From: Pseudomonas sp. M47T1
GTDB taxonomy: Bacteria > Pseudomonadota > Gammaproteobacteria > Pseudomonadales > Pseudomonadaceae
Assembly: GCF_000263855.1 (NCBI RefSeq)
Contig: NZ_AJWX01000003.1
Span: 347,097-411,096, forward strand
Direction: 5' to 3'
DNA length: 64,000 nt
Shown here piece by piece: positions 26,520-34,565 of this stretch (its first letter is position 1; every line of letters begins with the position of its first letter). The notes under the pieces are model-generated. The model was not told the DNA's origin, did not search any database, and saw nothing but the letters and a program-made list of their open reading frames with translations. A program made the translations under genes and the position numbers.

Positions 26520-27452
26520 ATGAACCTCGACACCCGCATCAAATTCCGCCACCTGCTGTGCTTTCTCGAAATCGCCCGCCAGGGCAGTTTCGCCAAGGCC
26601 GCCGATGCCGTTGCGATCAGCCAGCCGGCCATTTCCAAGACCCTCAAGGAGCTGGAGGAATTGCTGCAGACGCGTCTGTTCGAGCGCGACAAGAGCGGCG
26701 TCGAGCTGACCCCGGCCGGGGTGCGTTTCATGCGTTACGCGGCACCTTGCGTGCAGGCCCTGCGTGACGGCGTAAGCACCCTGCGCACCGAGGAGCACGA
26801 GGCGCCGCAGGTCAAGGTGGGCGTGCTGTCCACGGTGGAAAGCCTGCTGATGCCCGAGGTGCTGTGCCGCCTCAACGAGCGCCATGCGGCGCTGATTGTC
26901 AGCGTGGCCACCGGGCCGGGGGCGCACCTGTTGTCGCAATTGCACGTGGGCGAACTGGACCTGGTGATCGGGCGCATGACCGACAGCCCGCAAATTCAGG
27001 GCCTGATATTCGAGCACTTGTACAGCGAGGCCATGACCCTGGTGGTGCGCCCCGGCCACCCGCTGCTGGGCCAAGTGCCCACCGACCGTGCTCGGGTCAA
27101 TCGTTACCCGCTGGTGCTGCCGCTGGCGGGCACCACCATTCGCAAGCATGCCGACAGCCTGTTCGTGCAGTGTGCCATCGAGATGCCGTCCCAGCGCCTG
27201 GAAACCTTGTCGCCCACCTTGAGCCGTCGTTACGTGCTGAGCAGCAACGCCATCTGGGTAGCGCCGCGTGACGCCGTGTTGCTGGATATCCGCGAGCAGG
27301 CGCTGTTCGAGCTCGACCTGGGCGTGCGCGAGCCGGGCGGCTCGGTGGGCATCTGCAGCAACGCTTCGCTGGCGCTGTCGTTGCCGGCGCAGTGGTTGTG
27401 CGACGTGTTGCGCGAGGTGGCAGCGAGTTATCGCCACACCGAACCATTGTAA
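26520..27452 (+). CDS. pcaQ: LysR-family regulator, PcaQ-like
   Basis: A 310-residue LysR regulator. The helix-turn-helix occupies residues about 5-65 (FRHLLCFLEIARQGSFAKAA, AISQPAISKTLKELEELL). The N-terminal MNLDTRIKFRHLLCFLEIAR is very like PcaQ, the beta-carboxymuconate-responsive activator of protocatechuate genes. The C-terminal effector domain is complete. No pca catabolic gene lies beside it, so the assignment depends on protein similarity alone and the target is not shown by context. It begins 20 bases after a REP pair. Confidence 0.75.
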   Translation: MNLDTRIKFRHLLCFLEIARQGSFAKAADAVAISQPAISKTLKELEELLQTRLFERDKSGVELTPAGVRFMRYAAPCVQALRDGVSTLRTEEHEAPQVKVGVLSTVESLLMPEVLCRLNERHAALIVSVATGPGAHLLSQLHVGELDLVIGRMTDSPQIQGLIFEHLYSEAMTLVVRPGHPLLGQVPTDRARVNRYPLVLPLAGTTIRKHADSLFVQCAIEMPSQRLETLSPTLSRRYVLSSNAIWVAPRDAVLLDIREQALFELDLGVREPGGSVGICSNASLALSLPAQWLCDVLREVAASYRHTEPL

Positions 27453-27610
27453 GATTTTGGTAAGGTTTGCCATCATTCAGATGAAACCCTTTGGACACCT
27501 GAACTTATCTGTATTTTCCAGCTCTCATGCCGGTAGCCATTGGTCGTGGCCGCCTGATAAGCTCGCGGCTTTACTCGATTGCCCATTTGGCGCATGAACA
27601 AGGAAATAGC

Positions 27611-28381
27611 ATGAAACAGCATCGGTTGGCGGCGGCGGTTGCCTTGGTCACTCTGGTACTCGCAGGTTGCGACAATCATTCCAGCGTGGAACTGAAAACC
27701 CCGGCGCAGAAAGCTTCCTACGGCATCGGCCTGAACATGGGCAAGAGCCTGGCTCAGGAAGGCATGGACGACCTGGACTCCAAGGCCGTCGCCCAAGGCA
27801 TCGAAGATGCGGTCGGCAAAAAGCCTCAGAAGCTCAAGGACGACGAACTGGTTGAAGCTTTCGCTGCGCTGCAAAAGCGCGCTGAAGAGCGCATGACCAA
27901 AATGAACGCCGAAGCCGAAGCGTCGGGCAAGAAATTCCTGGAAGAGAACGGCAAGAAGGAAGGCGTGGTCACTACCGCTTCCGGCCTGCAGTACCAGATC
28001 ATCAAGAAAGCCGATGGCGCACAGCCTAAGCCGACTGATGTGGTAACTGTTCACTACGAAGGCAAACTGACTGACGGCACCGTCTTCGACAGCTCCATCG
28101 AGCGCGGTAGCCCGATTGACCTGCCAGTAAGCGGCGTGATCCCAGGTTGGGTCGAAGGCCTGCAACTGATGCACGTTGGCGAGAAGATCAAGCTGTTCAT
28201 CCCGGCCGACCTGGCCTACGGTGCCCAGAGCCCAAGCCCGAAAATCCCAGCCAACTCGGTGCTGGTATTCGACCTGGAACTGCTGGCCATCAAGGACCCG
28301 GCCAAGGCTGGTCAAGAGCCAGCCGCTGCTGACGCCGACAAGGCCGACGCTGCTGATGCTGACAAGGCTGCTTCGAAGTAA
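27611..28381 (+). CDS. FKBP-type peptidyl-prolyl isomerase lipoprotein (FkpA/FklB-like)
   Basis: A 256-residue exported isomerase. The lipobox LVLAGC is at residues 15-20, so it is probably anchored to the membrane. An FKBP N-terminal dimerisation domain (KASYGIGLNMGKSLAQEG) precedes the FKBP catalytic domain (VVTVHYEGKLTDGTVFDSS, VIPGWVEGLQLMHVGEKIKL, IPADLAYG). The C-terminal tail is an acidic Ala/Asp/Lys repeat (ADADKADAADADKAASK). The ATG at 27611 has AGGAAA upstream. It assists folding of envelope proteins. A terminator follows. Confidence 0.94.
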   Translation: MKQHRLAAAVALVTLVLAGCDNHSSVELKTPAQKASYGIGLNMGKSLAQEGMDDLDSKAVAQGIEDAVGKKPQKLKDDELVEAFAALQKRAEERMTKMNAEAEASGKKFLEENGKKEGVVTTASGLQYQIIKKADGAQPKPTDVVTVHYEGKLTDGTVFDSSIERGSPIDLPVSGVIPGWVEGLQLMHVGEKIKLFIPADLAYGAQSPSPKIPANSVLVFDLELLAIKDPAKAGQEPAAADADKADAADADKAASK

Positions 28382-28400
28382 TTCACAGCCCTGTGCATCA

Positions 28401-28432
28401 AAAACGCCCCGCCTAGCGGGGCGTTTTTTTTT
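28401..28432 (+). terminator. Rho-independent terminator of the FKBP gene
   Basis: AACGCCCCGC-CTA-GCGGGGCGTT followed by nine T residues, 20 bases after the stop codon. Confidence 0.95.
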
Positions 28433-28617
28433 GAGCGCAGGCGGTGATCCCCGCTCCTGCACGGGACAATGAACTGCCCAGGCCTGTCGCAGTCCTATAA
28501 GCAACCAGCCGCGCAAACGATTCATCTGAACCTGTAAAAGTGTGTAAAAAACGCCCGATCTAAGCTCGCCCCTTGAAAAACGTGGCTTTCAGCCAGCCAA
28601 ACGACCGCTGTTCACAA

Positions 28618-28644
28618 GGTTATCCACAATAATTGTGGATAACC
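28618..28644. promoter_or_regulatory. 27-base palindrome made of two consensus DnaA boxes
   Basis: TTATCCACA (28620-28628) and TGTGGATAA (28634-28642) are perfect DnaA-box sequences facing each other, within a perfect palindrome extending to GG at 28618 and CC at 28644 around a central A at 28631. It lies 28 bases before the DUF1232 start codon. DnaA binding here would overlap the promoter or leader of that gene. Confidence 0.65.
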
Positions 28645-28671
28645 CGACGGCGCTGCTTCCCCGGAGGGGCA

Positions 28672-29139
28672 ATGAAAGCACCCTGGAATTTCGCCCGTTT
28701 CCTGCCGCTGGCCGAGCGCCTGCTCAGCCGTGGCCGCCTGCCTGCGCTGATTTTTGCCGTGGTGCGCAAAAGCCGGGGGCAGGCCAGCCGTTTCAGCCAA
28801 CTGAAGAGCAACGCCAAATTGCTGCAGGACCTGTGCCTGGCTTACTGGCGTGGTGAATACCGGCAGGTCAACCCCAGGGCGCTGGTGATGATCGTGGCTG
28901 GGCTGCTGTATTTCGTCAGCCCCATCGACGCCATCCCCGACTGGATTCCGGGCATCGGCTTTCTCGATGACATTGCGGTGCTGGCTTGGGTGATCAACAG
29001 CCTGGAAAAGGAACTCGACGCCTTCAAGGCTTGGCGTGACAGCCTGCGCCCCGAGAAACTGCGCGTGGTAGAGCGTTTGCCCGCCACGCCACAGGCCCTG
29101 CAACTTGAACACAACAGCGGCGAAAACCGTAGTTTGTAA
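28672..29139 (+). CDS. YkvA/DUF1232 family membrane protein
   Basis: A 155-residue DUF1232 protein. The diagnostic core ALVMIVAGLLYFVSPIDAIP followed by DWIPGIGFLDDIAVLAWVI is at residues about 63-105, with two membrane-embedded helices; the N-terminal part is basic and probably cytosolic. The ATG at 28672 has GGAGGGG upstream. Function of the family is unknown. A palindrome of two DnaA boxes lies directly upstream. Confidence 0.88.
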   Translation: MKAPWNFARFLPLAERLLSRGRLPALIFAVVRKSRGQASRFSQLKSNAKLLQDLCLAYWRGEYRQVNPRALVMIVAGLLYFVSPIDAIPDWIPGIGFLDDIAVLAWVINSLEKELDAFKAWRDSLRPEKLRVVERLPATPQALQLEHNSGENRSL

Positions 29140-29190
29140 GCAAGTTGAAATAGAAAATCCCGTTCTCTCCCGCCGACTGTTACTATATTT

Positions 29191-29207
29191 GGCATAAGGA
29201 TTATGCC
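29191..29207. promoter_or_regulatory. Perfect inverted repeat, probable operator of the XRE regulator operon
   Basis: GGCATAAGGATTATGCC (7-base arms, 3-base centre) lies 37 bases upstream of the XRE start at 29244. TATATT at 29184-29189 just before it may be a -10 box. The position suits autorepression by the helix-turn-helix protein. Confidence 0.5.
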
Positions 29208-29243
29208 TACAGATTACATATGGTGATCCTACAGGGGGTTGTA

Positions 29244-29585
29244 ATGGGTGTTCAGGTCATCAGTCGCGATGGCAAGCCGGAATATGCCGTGCTGCCGTGG
29301 GATCAATATCAGGCATTGTTGGCCGCAGCCGGGCAACCGGCCGAACCGCCGCCGGCCGTCTCTGGCGCTGCGCCGCAGCCTGCGAGCGAAGCATTGCCGG
29401 CCCTGACCCGGCTGGGCCCATTGCGCGAAGCCAAGGGCCTGGCCCTGGACAAGCTGGCGCGCACCGTGGGTATCAGCCCTTCTTACCTGGCCATGATCGA
29501 GTCCGGTGAGCGTGAGCCCGATGCCGCCATCCGACGAAGCCTGGCGTGGGAGCTGGGGGTTCCCGGCTGGGGAGACCCCTCGTGA
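29244..29585 (+). CDS. XRE-family helix-turn-helix regulator with antitoxin-like N-terminus
   Basis: A 113-residue protein. The N-terminal VQVISRDGKPEYAVLPWDQY resembles the start of Phd/YefM-type antitoxins; a Pro/Ala linker leads to a Cro/C1-type helix-turn-helix at residues about 62-110 (LREAKGLALDKLARTVGISP, SYLAMIESGEREPDAAIRR). The ATG at 29244 is favoured over one at 29220 because of GGGGG in front. It overlaps the next gene (GTGA) and is preceded by a palindrome, so it is probably an autoregulated operon leader. Whether the pair is a toxin-antitoxin module is uncertain. Confidence 0.85.
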   Translation: MGVQVISRDGKPEYAVLPWDQYQALLAAAGQPAEPPPAVSGAAPQPASEALPALTRLGPLREAKGLALDKLARTVGISPSYLAMIESGEREPDAAIRRSLAWELGVPGWGDPS

Positions 29586-29953
29586 GCGTGCGCATCAGCC
29601 GTCAGCAGTGGGACGGCCTGCTGAGCGAGCTGGACCATGCTCGCCGCCAACGACACCTGTTGACCTACCGCGCCTTGCTTGAGCGCTTGCAATTGCCCAC
29701 CCCGGCCATGCAGACGCTGACTGCGGCCCTGGAATACCTGGCCGTGATCGATGCCCGTGCCGAACAGCCGCTGCGCAGCTCGCTGGTGATCAGCCAGGGC
29801 GCCAGCCGCCTGCCGCGCACCGGCTTTTTCGAATGCGTCGAGCGCCTGGGACGTTTCAGCGGGCCGTCCGATGGTGTGGCCGCGGCGTCCTGGCACGCCT
29901 CGGAAGTGGTACGCGTGTTCGAATACAGCTACCCGGAAGAATGCACATCGTGA
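29582..29953 (+). CDS. Hypothetical protein in XRE operon
   Basis: A 123-residue protein starting with GTG at 29582 (VSVRISRQQWDGLLSELDHA). The start is chosen because it overlaps the regulator stop codon (GTGA), a common coupling signal. It is rich in Leu/Arg/Ala, with HLLTYRALLERLQLPTPAMQ and TAALEYLAVIDARAEQPLRS, and has no signal peptide or membrane helix. The sequence RALLERLQLPTPAMQ..L resembles small DNA- or ribosome-associated helical folds, but no family is recognised. It is transcribed with its neighbours on both sides. Confidence 0.75.
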   Translation: MSVRISRQQWDGLLSELDHARRQRHLLTYRALLERLQLPTPAMQTLTAALEYLAVIDARAEQPLRSSLVISQGASRLPRTGFFECVERLGRFSGPSDGVAAASWHASEVVRVFEYSYPEECTS

Positions 29954-30414
29954 AACGCGGGGTGTGGCTGCTCCGAGCCCGGATCAGCTACTGGGTGGCG
30001 CGACAACTGTTCCACTGGCCCTGGTTCGTGCGCCAGCCGCGCGGTTGGGAATGGCTGGAGGGGCAGTTTTCACGCATGGCCAACCTGGGCGACCTCAATG
30101 CCATGGGTTTCTATGGCCATATCCTGTTGTTCCGTGGCAAAGGCCTGGCGGCTCGTGATGAGGGCTTGCGCCTGGTGCGCCTGGCCGCCGAGCGCGGTGA
30201 TGCCAAGGCGGCCTACCAGATGGGCGTCACCAGCCTGGCCGGCACCCTGCGCAGCGCCCCGGATGCGGTGGCGGCGGTGCACTGGTGGGAAATGGCCTTG
30301 GCCGGTGGCCACCCGCTGGCTGCATTCAAGCTTGCGCAGTTGTACCGTCAGGGCGGCCCGGGGCTGGCGCCAGACCCTGAGCGGGCAGCGCGTTATGCAG
30401 CGGGGCCAGAGTAA
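29941..30414 (+). CDS. Sel1-like/TPR repeat protein
   Basis: A protein of 157 residues from ATG 29941, or 154 from GTG 29950, which has better ribosome-site spacing (GGAAG). An amphipathic or membrane-associated N-terminus (RARISYWVARQLFHWPWFV) precedes at least three Sel1-like repeats (GDLNAMGFYGHILLFRGKGL; GDAKAAYQMGVTSLAG; GHPLAAFKLAQLYRQG). Such repeats bind proteins. It overlaps the preceding gene by up to 13 bases and the convergent c-di-GMP gene by 89 bases at its 3' end. Confidence 0.82.
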   Translation: MHIVKRGVWLLRARISYWVARQLFHWPWFVRQPRGWEWLEGQFSRMANLGDLNAMGFYGHILLFRGKGLAARDEGLRLVRLAAERGDAKAAYQMGVTSLAGTLRSAPDAVAAVHWWEMALAGGHPLAAFKLAQLYRQGGPGLAPDPERAARYAAGPE

Positions 30415-32158
30415 GGGTATCGAGCACATGGATGCTGTAGCCGGGCACTACCTTGGCCTGGTGCTTGGCCTGGGAGGCCAGTTCGGCCAACAGGCTGGCA
30501 TCCAGCGTGGCGCAGGCCTGCGGGTGCAGGTGCACCACACCGATGGACAACGACAGTAGCGCGAATTCCTGACGCTGGCCCTGGCGGTTGCGGGCCACGA
30601 AACACCCTTGCTCCAGATGCTCGGCGCGGTAGAAGCGCCTACATTGCGCCTGGAAATCCTCCAGCAGTTCATTCAAGCGCTTGCGCCAGTCGGGCGAGCC
30701 CAGCACCAGCATGAAATCGTCACCGCCAATGTGGCCCACAAAGTCGCGGGCCGGGTCGACGCGCTCGTTCAGGCACTGGGCCAGACACAGCAGCACCTCG
30801 TCGCCACGGCCGTAGCCGTAGATGTCATTGAAGGGCTTGAAGCTGTCGATGTCGACGTAGCAGATGGCGGCTTCGCGGCCTTGTTGCAGCACCCGGGTCA
30901 GGCACTGTTGGATGGGCACGTTGCCGGGCAGCAAGGTCAGTGGGTTGGCGTAGCGCGCCTGCTGTATCTTCATTTCGGTGATCAGCTTGAGCACGTCTAT
31001 CACCCGTCCCAGGCCCAGGTAGCGGCCGTCCAGGGTGATGATGAAATCCTCTTCCATACGCTGGCGGGCACGGCTGGTGAGCAGGCGGCTGACTTGTTGC
31101 AGCGACTGGCTGAGCTCCACCGCCAGGAAGTCCTCGCTCATCAGCCGGCTGATGGGCTTGCGCGCGAACAGGTCGGTGGCAAAGGGTTTGAGCAGCGCTT
31201 CGGACAAGGAGTGGCGGTGGACGATACCGCAGGGTTGCTGCTGGTCGTCCAGCACCGCCAGGGAATTGAGGTTGGCCTGGCTGCGAAATGCCTCCAGCAC
31301 CGCTGCGGTGGGGAGGTTCTGTTGCACTGCCAACTGGTCGATCAGCAGGGCACTGAGGTCACTGCCTTCCTCGCTCAATACCGCCACGCTGGCATCCAGC
31401 TTGGGCAGCAGGGTGCGCGCGTCGTGGGGTGGCTGCTCCTGAGGGCGGCACAGCAGGTAGCCCTGCACCAGGTCCACGCCCATCTCGGCCAGCACTGCCA
31501 GTTCTTCCGGCAGCTCGATGCCTTCGGCAATCACCTGGGCCCGGGAGGCCTTGGCGATTTGCAGGATGGAGCCGACGAACTCGCGCTTGACCGCGTCCTG
31601 GTGAATGCCATCGATAAAGTGACGATCGATTTTCACGTAGTCCGGGCGCAGCTCCGACCACAGGCGCAGGCTCGAATAGCCAGCGCCCAGGTCATCCAGG
31701 GCAATCGAGAAACCCATGGCGCGGTAGTGATGCAGGGCGTTGTACAGCAGCTGGAAGTCGTCGGTGGGGGTTTGTTCGGTCAGTTCAATGACCACGTCAC
31801 TGGGCGGGATGCCGTGGGCCTGCAACACCTTGAGGGTCATGCCCGGCTGGTGGCTGGGCTCCAGCAATGATTCGGGCGACACGTTGAGGAATAGCTTGCC
31901 GCCCAGCTTCTGTTCGCTGAAGCGCTGGCAGGCGGTACCGCGGCAGGCTATTTCCAGCTCGCTGAGGCGCCCGGCCTGGCGCGCCACGGCAAACAGATTG
32001 ATGGGCGAGTGCAGGGCGCTGTTGGACGGCCCGCGGCTCAAGGCCTCGTACCCCAGGATACGCCGCTCCGACAGCGAGACAATGGGCTGGAACAGGGTGT
32101 GCAGGCTGCCCTGGGCCAGGATATTGGCCAATGCGCCCAGCTGTTCGGTGATGGTCAT
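30326..32158 (-). CDS. EAL-CBS-GGDEF c-di-GMP turnover protein
   Basis: A 610-residue cytosolic protein with an N-terminal EAL domain (residues about 10-250), a pair of CBS domains (about 270-400) and a C-terminal GGDEF domain (about 410-580). EAL catalytic motifs are intact: YEALSR, LNVSPE, ELTEQT, DDLGAGYSSL, KIDRHFI and AEGIE, so phosphodiesterase activity is likely. The GGDEF signature is GGDDF, one residue off the usual GG(D/E)EF, so cyclase activity may be weak or absent. The layout resembles PA2567 of P. aeruginosa. The start at 32158 (MTITEQLGALANILAQGS) is preferred to one 12 bases upstream. Confidence 0.92.
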   Translation of the reverse strand: MTITEQLGALANILAQGSLHTLFQPIVSLSERRILGYEALSRGPSNSALHSPINLFAVARQAGRLSELEIACRGTACQRFSEQKLGGKLFLNVSPESLLEPSHQPGMTLKVLQAHGIPPSDVVIELTEQTPTDDFQLLYNALHHYRAMGFSIALDDLGAGYSSLRLWSELRPDYVKIDRHFIDGIHQDAVKREFVGSILQIAKASRAQVIAEGIELPEELAVLAEMGVDLVQGYLLCRPQEQPPHDARTLLPKLDASVAVLSEEGSDLSALLIDQLAVQQNLPTAAVLEAFRSQANLNSLAVLDDQQQPCGIVHRHSLSEALLKPFATDLFARKPISRLMSEDFLAVELSQSLQQVSRLLTSRARQRMEEDFIITLDGRYLGLGRVIDVLKLITEMKIQQARYANPLTLLPGNVPIQQCLTRVLQQGREAAICYVDIDSFKPFNDIYGYGRGDEVLLCLAQCLNERVDPARDFVGHIGGDDFMLVLGSPDWRKRLNELLEDFQAQCRRFYRAEHLEQGCFVARNRQGQRQEFALLSLSIGVVHLHPQACATLDASLLAELASQAKHQAKVVPGYSIHVLDTLTLAPLHNALPAQGLAPAPGRPDGTTAQA

Positions 32159-32173
32159 GGGTAATCGCAACCT

Positions 32174-32241
32174 TGTGGGAGCTGGCTTGCCAGCGAGCTT
32201 TTGGGGAGCATGAAAAACTCGCTGGCAAGCCAGCTCCCACA
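32174..32241. repeat. Perfect paired inverted REP element (GAGCTGGCTTGCCAGCGAG type)
   Basis: Arms 32174-32197 and 32218-32241 are exact 24-base reverse complements, separated by 20 bases. They lie between the EAL gene and prc and match the pair at 12614-12679. Confidence 0.9.
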
Positions 32242-32255
32242 GAAGCTTGAGGGCG

Positions 32256-32291
32256 AAAAAAAAGGCTGGGCACTTATTACAGTGCCCAGCC
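32256..32291 (-). terminator. prc: Rho-independent terminator of prc
   Basis: On the minus strand, an 11-base-pair perfect stem (GGCTGGGCACT with loop GTAATA) is followed by eight T residues. It starts 53 bases after the prc stop codon. Confidence 0.93.
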
Positions 32292-32344
32292 CCTTATTTC
32301 ACGACAGATGGATGACCATTTGATGACAAATAGCCATCAATTCA

Positions 32345-34426
32345 TCAATGCTTCGCTACCGTCGAGTTCAGCTTCAGGTAATCGAGCAGGATACGACCGG
32401 TCTCGGCCAGGTAGGCGTCGTCTTCCGGCTTGGTCTTGTCCGGCTCGGCCGCCATGGCGTCCTCGTCTTCCTTCTTCATTTCCTTGAGCGGCGCTTCACC
32501 CTTGGCTTTGCGACGGGCGTTTTCCAGCGCCAGCTGCTTGGCTTCGATATCGGCGTGCTGGGCACGACGGTCCGCTTCGTTGAGGCTGACGGTCTTCTCG
32601 TTCATCAGTTTCTCGGCCAACGCCAGGCGATCGCGGATGTAGATGAACTCGGCATCCTTGTCGGTGCGCTGGTCATGGTCAGCCTTGAGCTGGGCAATGA
32701 ACGGCTTGAACGGGTCGGCGGTCGGCTTGATCGAAGGACGGATGGTGTCCCACGGCATGGCCTCAGGCAGTGCGCTTTCGCCGATTTCCTTGGTGTCGAT
32801 GATCGACGGGAAGGCGACGTCAGGCAGCACGCCCTGGTGCTGAGTGCTTTGGCCGGAGACGCGGTAGAACTTGGCCAGGGTCAGCTTCAGCTCGCCATGG
32901 TTGAGCGGCTGGATAGTTTGCACGGTGCCCTTGCCGAAGGTCTGGCCACCGATGATCAGCGCGCGGTGGTAGTCCTGCATGGCGCCGGCGAAGATCTCCG
33001 AGGCCGAGGCGGACAGGCGGTTGACCAGCAGCGCCATCGGGCCCTTGTAGAACGCGCCGGGGTTTTCGTCTTCCAGCACGTCGACGCGGCCGTCGGCATT
33101 GCGCACCAGAACCGTCGGGCCTTTCTCGATGAACAGGCTGGTCAGTTCGGTGGCTTCCTGCAGCGAGCCGCCGCCGTTGTTGCGCAGGTCGATGACCACG
33201 CCGTCGACTTTTTCAGCTTGCAGTTCGGTCAGCAGTTTCTTCACGTCGCGGGTGGTGGACTTGTAGTCCGGGTCGCCGGCGCGGAAGGCCTTGAAGTCAA
33301 GGTAGAAGGCCGGGATGTCGATGACGCCCAGCTTGTATTCCTTGCCGTTCTCGGTCAGGTGCAGGATGGATTTCTTCGCGGCCTGCTCTTCGAGTTTCAC
33401 CGCTTCACGGGTGATGGACACGATCTTGCTGGTCTGGTCGTTCGGCGCATTGGTGTGCGAGATCACTTCCAGGCGCACCACGGAGCCCTTGGCGCCGCGG
33501 ATCAGCTTGACCACTTCGTCCAGGCGCCAGCCCACCACGTCGACCATTTCCTTGTCGCCCTGGGCGACGCCGATGATCTTGTCGGACGGGGCGATCTGCT
33601 TGGTCTTGTCGGCAGGGCCGGCAGGCACCAGGCGCACCACCTTGACCTGGTCGTTGTCGCTTTGCAGCACGGCACCGATACCTTCGAGCGACAGGCTCAT
33701 GTTGATATCGAAGTTTTCCGCGCTGTCAGGCGACAGGTAGTTGGTGTGCGGGTCATACGACTGGGCGAAGGTGTTGATGTACGCCTGGAAGATGTCCTCG
33801 CTGCGGGTCTGGTCCAGGCGCGCCAACTGGTTCTTGTAGCGCTTGGTCAGGGTATCCTGGATCTGCTTGTTGTCCTTGCCGGCAATCTTCATGCGCAGCA
33901 CTTCGTCCATGACGCGCTTGCGCCACAGGTTGTCCAGGTCCGCTTCGCTGGTGATCCATGGTGCGTCCTTGCGGTCGATCAGCATGGTCTCGTGGGTGGT
34001 GAAGTCCATCTTGTCGACACCCTTGGCCAGCTCGGCCAGGGCGAAGTCCAGACGCGATTTCACGCGGTCCAGGTAGCGCTTGTAGATGGTGAAGCCGGGG
34101 TCCAGGTCACCGCTCTTGAGGAAGTCGTCGAACTGCGTCTTCCACTTGTCGAACTCGGTGATGTCACTGGCCAGGAAGTAGCTGCGCGAGGGGTCGAGCA
34201 ACTTCAGGTAGCTGTCGTAGATGATGACCGAACGTTTGTCATCCAGCGGCGGCTTGCTGTAGTGATGGCGCTTGAGCAGCTCGACGATGTTGAGGCTGGC
34301 GATCACCTCGTCACGGTCAGGCTGAAGGTTATCCCAGCTGTTGGCTGCGAAGGTGCGGGCGGACATCGACAGAGCGCCGAGGCCGATGCACAGTGCAAGG
34401 GCGGAGCTGGGCAGTAGATGCTTCAT
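32345..34426 (-). CDS. prc: Tail-specific carboxy-terminal protease Prc (Tsp)
   Basis: A 693-residue periplasmic protease (E. coli Prc is 682). The signal peptide MKHLLPSSALALCIGLGALS ends near TFAANS. A Tsp N-terminal domain (HHYSKPPLDDKRSVIIYDSY) leads to a PDZ domain (SLEGIGAVLQSDNDQVKVVR) and the S41 protease core: VDGVVIDLRNNGGGSLQEA, NRLSASASEIFAGAMQDYHR with the catalytic Ser, and QTFGKGTVQTIQP with the catalytic Lys. A C-terminal DUF3340 region is present. It trims or degrades envelope proteins with non-polar C-termini, including lytic enzymes. The start at 34426 is preferred over an in-frame ATG at 34459. Confidence 0.95.
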   Translation of the reverse strand: MKHLLPSSALALCIGLGALSMSARTFAANSWDNLQPDRDEVIASLNIVELLKRHHYSKPPLDDKRSVIIYDSYLKLLDPSRSYFLASDITEFDKWKTQFDDFLKSGDLDPGFTIYKRYLDRVKSRLDFALAELAKGVDKMDFTTHETMLIDRKDAPWITSEADLDNLWRKRVMDEVLRMKIAGKDNKQIQDTLTKRYKNQLARLDQTRSEDIFQAYINTFAQSYDPHTNYLSPDSAENFDINMSLSLEGIGAVLQSDNDQVKVVRLVPAGPADKTKQIAPSDKIIGVAQGDKEMVDVVGWRLDEVVKLIRGAKGSVVRLEVISHTNAPNDQTSKIVSITREAVKLEEQAAKKSILHLTENGKEYKLGVIDIPAFYLDFKAFRAGDPDYKSTTRDVKKLLTELQAEKVDGVVIDLRNNGGGSLQEATELTSLFIEKGPTVLVRNADGRVDVLEDENPGAFYKGPMALLVNRLSASASEIFAGAMQDYHRALIIGGQTFGKGTVQTIQPLNHGELKLTLAKFYRVSGQSTQHQGVLPDVAFPSIIDTKEIGESALPEAMPWDTIRPSIKPTADPFKPFIAQLKADHDQRTDKDAEFIYIRDRLALAEKLMNEKTVSLNEADRRAQHADIEAKQLALENARRKAKGEAPLKEMKKEDEDAMAAEPDKTKPEDDAYLAETGRILLDYLKLNSTVAKH

Positions 34427-34480
34427 GCTGATTCGACGTGGGGACAATTGATCACGCATATTAGGCCGTCTTTGAATTCG

Positions 34481-34538
34481 CCGGTTTCATTGAAACCGGT
34501 CGCATAATGCAACAAGCCCGGCACCTAGGCACCGGGCT
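34481..34538. promoter_or_regulatory. Two inverted repeats between prc and the quinone oxidoreductase gene
   Basis: CCGGTTTCA-T-TGAAACCGG is a perfect palindrome at 34481-34499. A second hairpin (AGCCCGG...CCGGGCT, about 34515-34538) follows. They lie in the 139-base divergent gap. The first is operator-like; the second ends 28 bases before the oxidoreductase ATG. Confidence 0.4.
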
Positions 34539-34565
34539 CAGTCATGAGTCAACTATGGAGGCACT

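Noticed and set aside
25529..26767. A 412-codon plus-strand frame through the nasA remnant and the LysR start
   Set aside because: It joins the nasA N-terminus to out-of-frame sequence, a REP pair and a wrong frame of the LysR gene, so it is a chance fusion.
32348..34417. Long plus-strand frame opposite prc, and similar antisense frames opposite recQ, lapB, the FimV-like gene and the di-haem gene
   Set aside because: All are shadows of strongly supported genes, with low-complexity products and no start signals.
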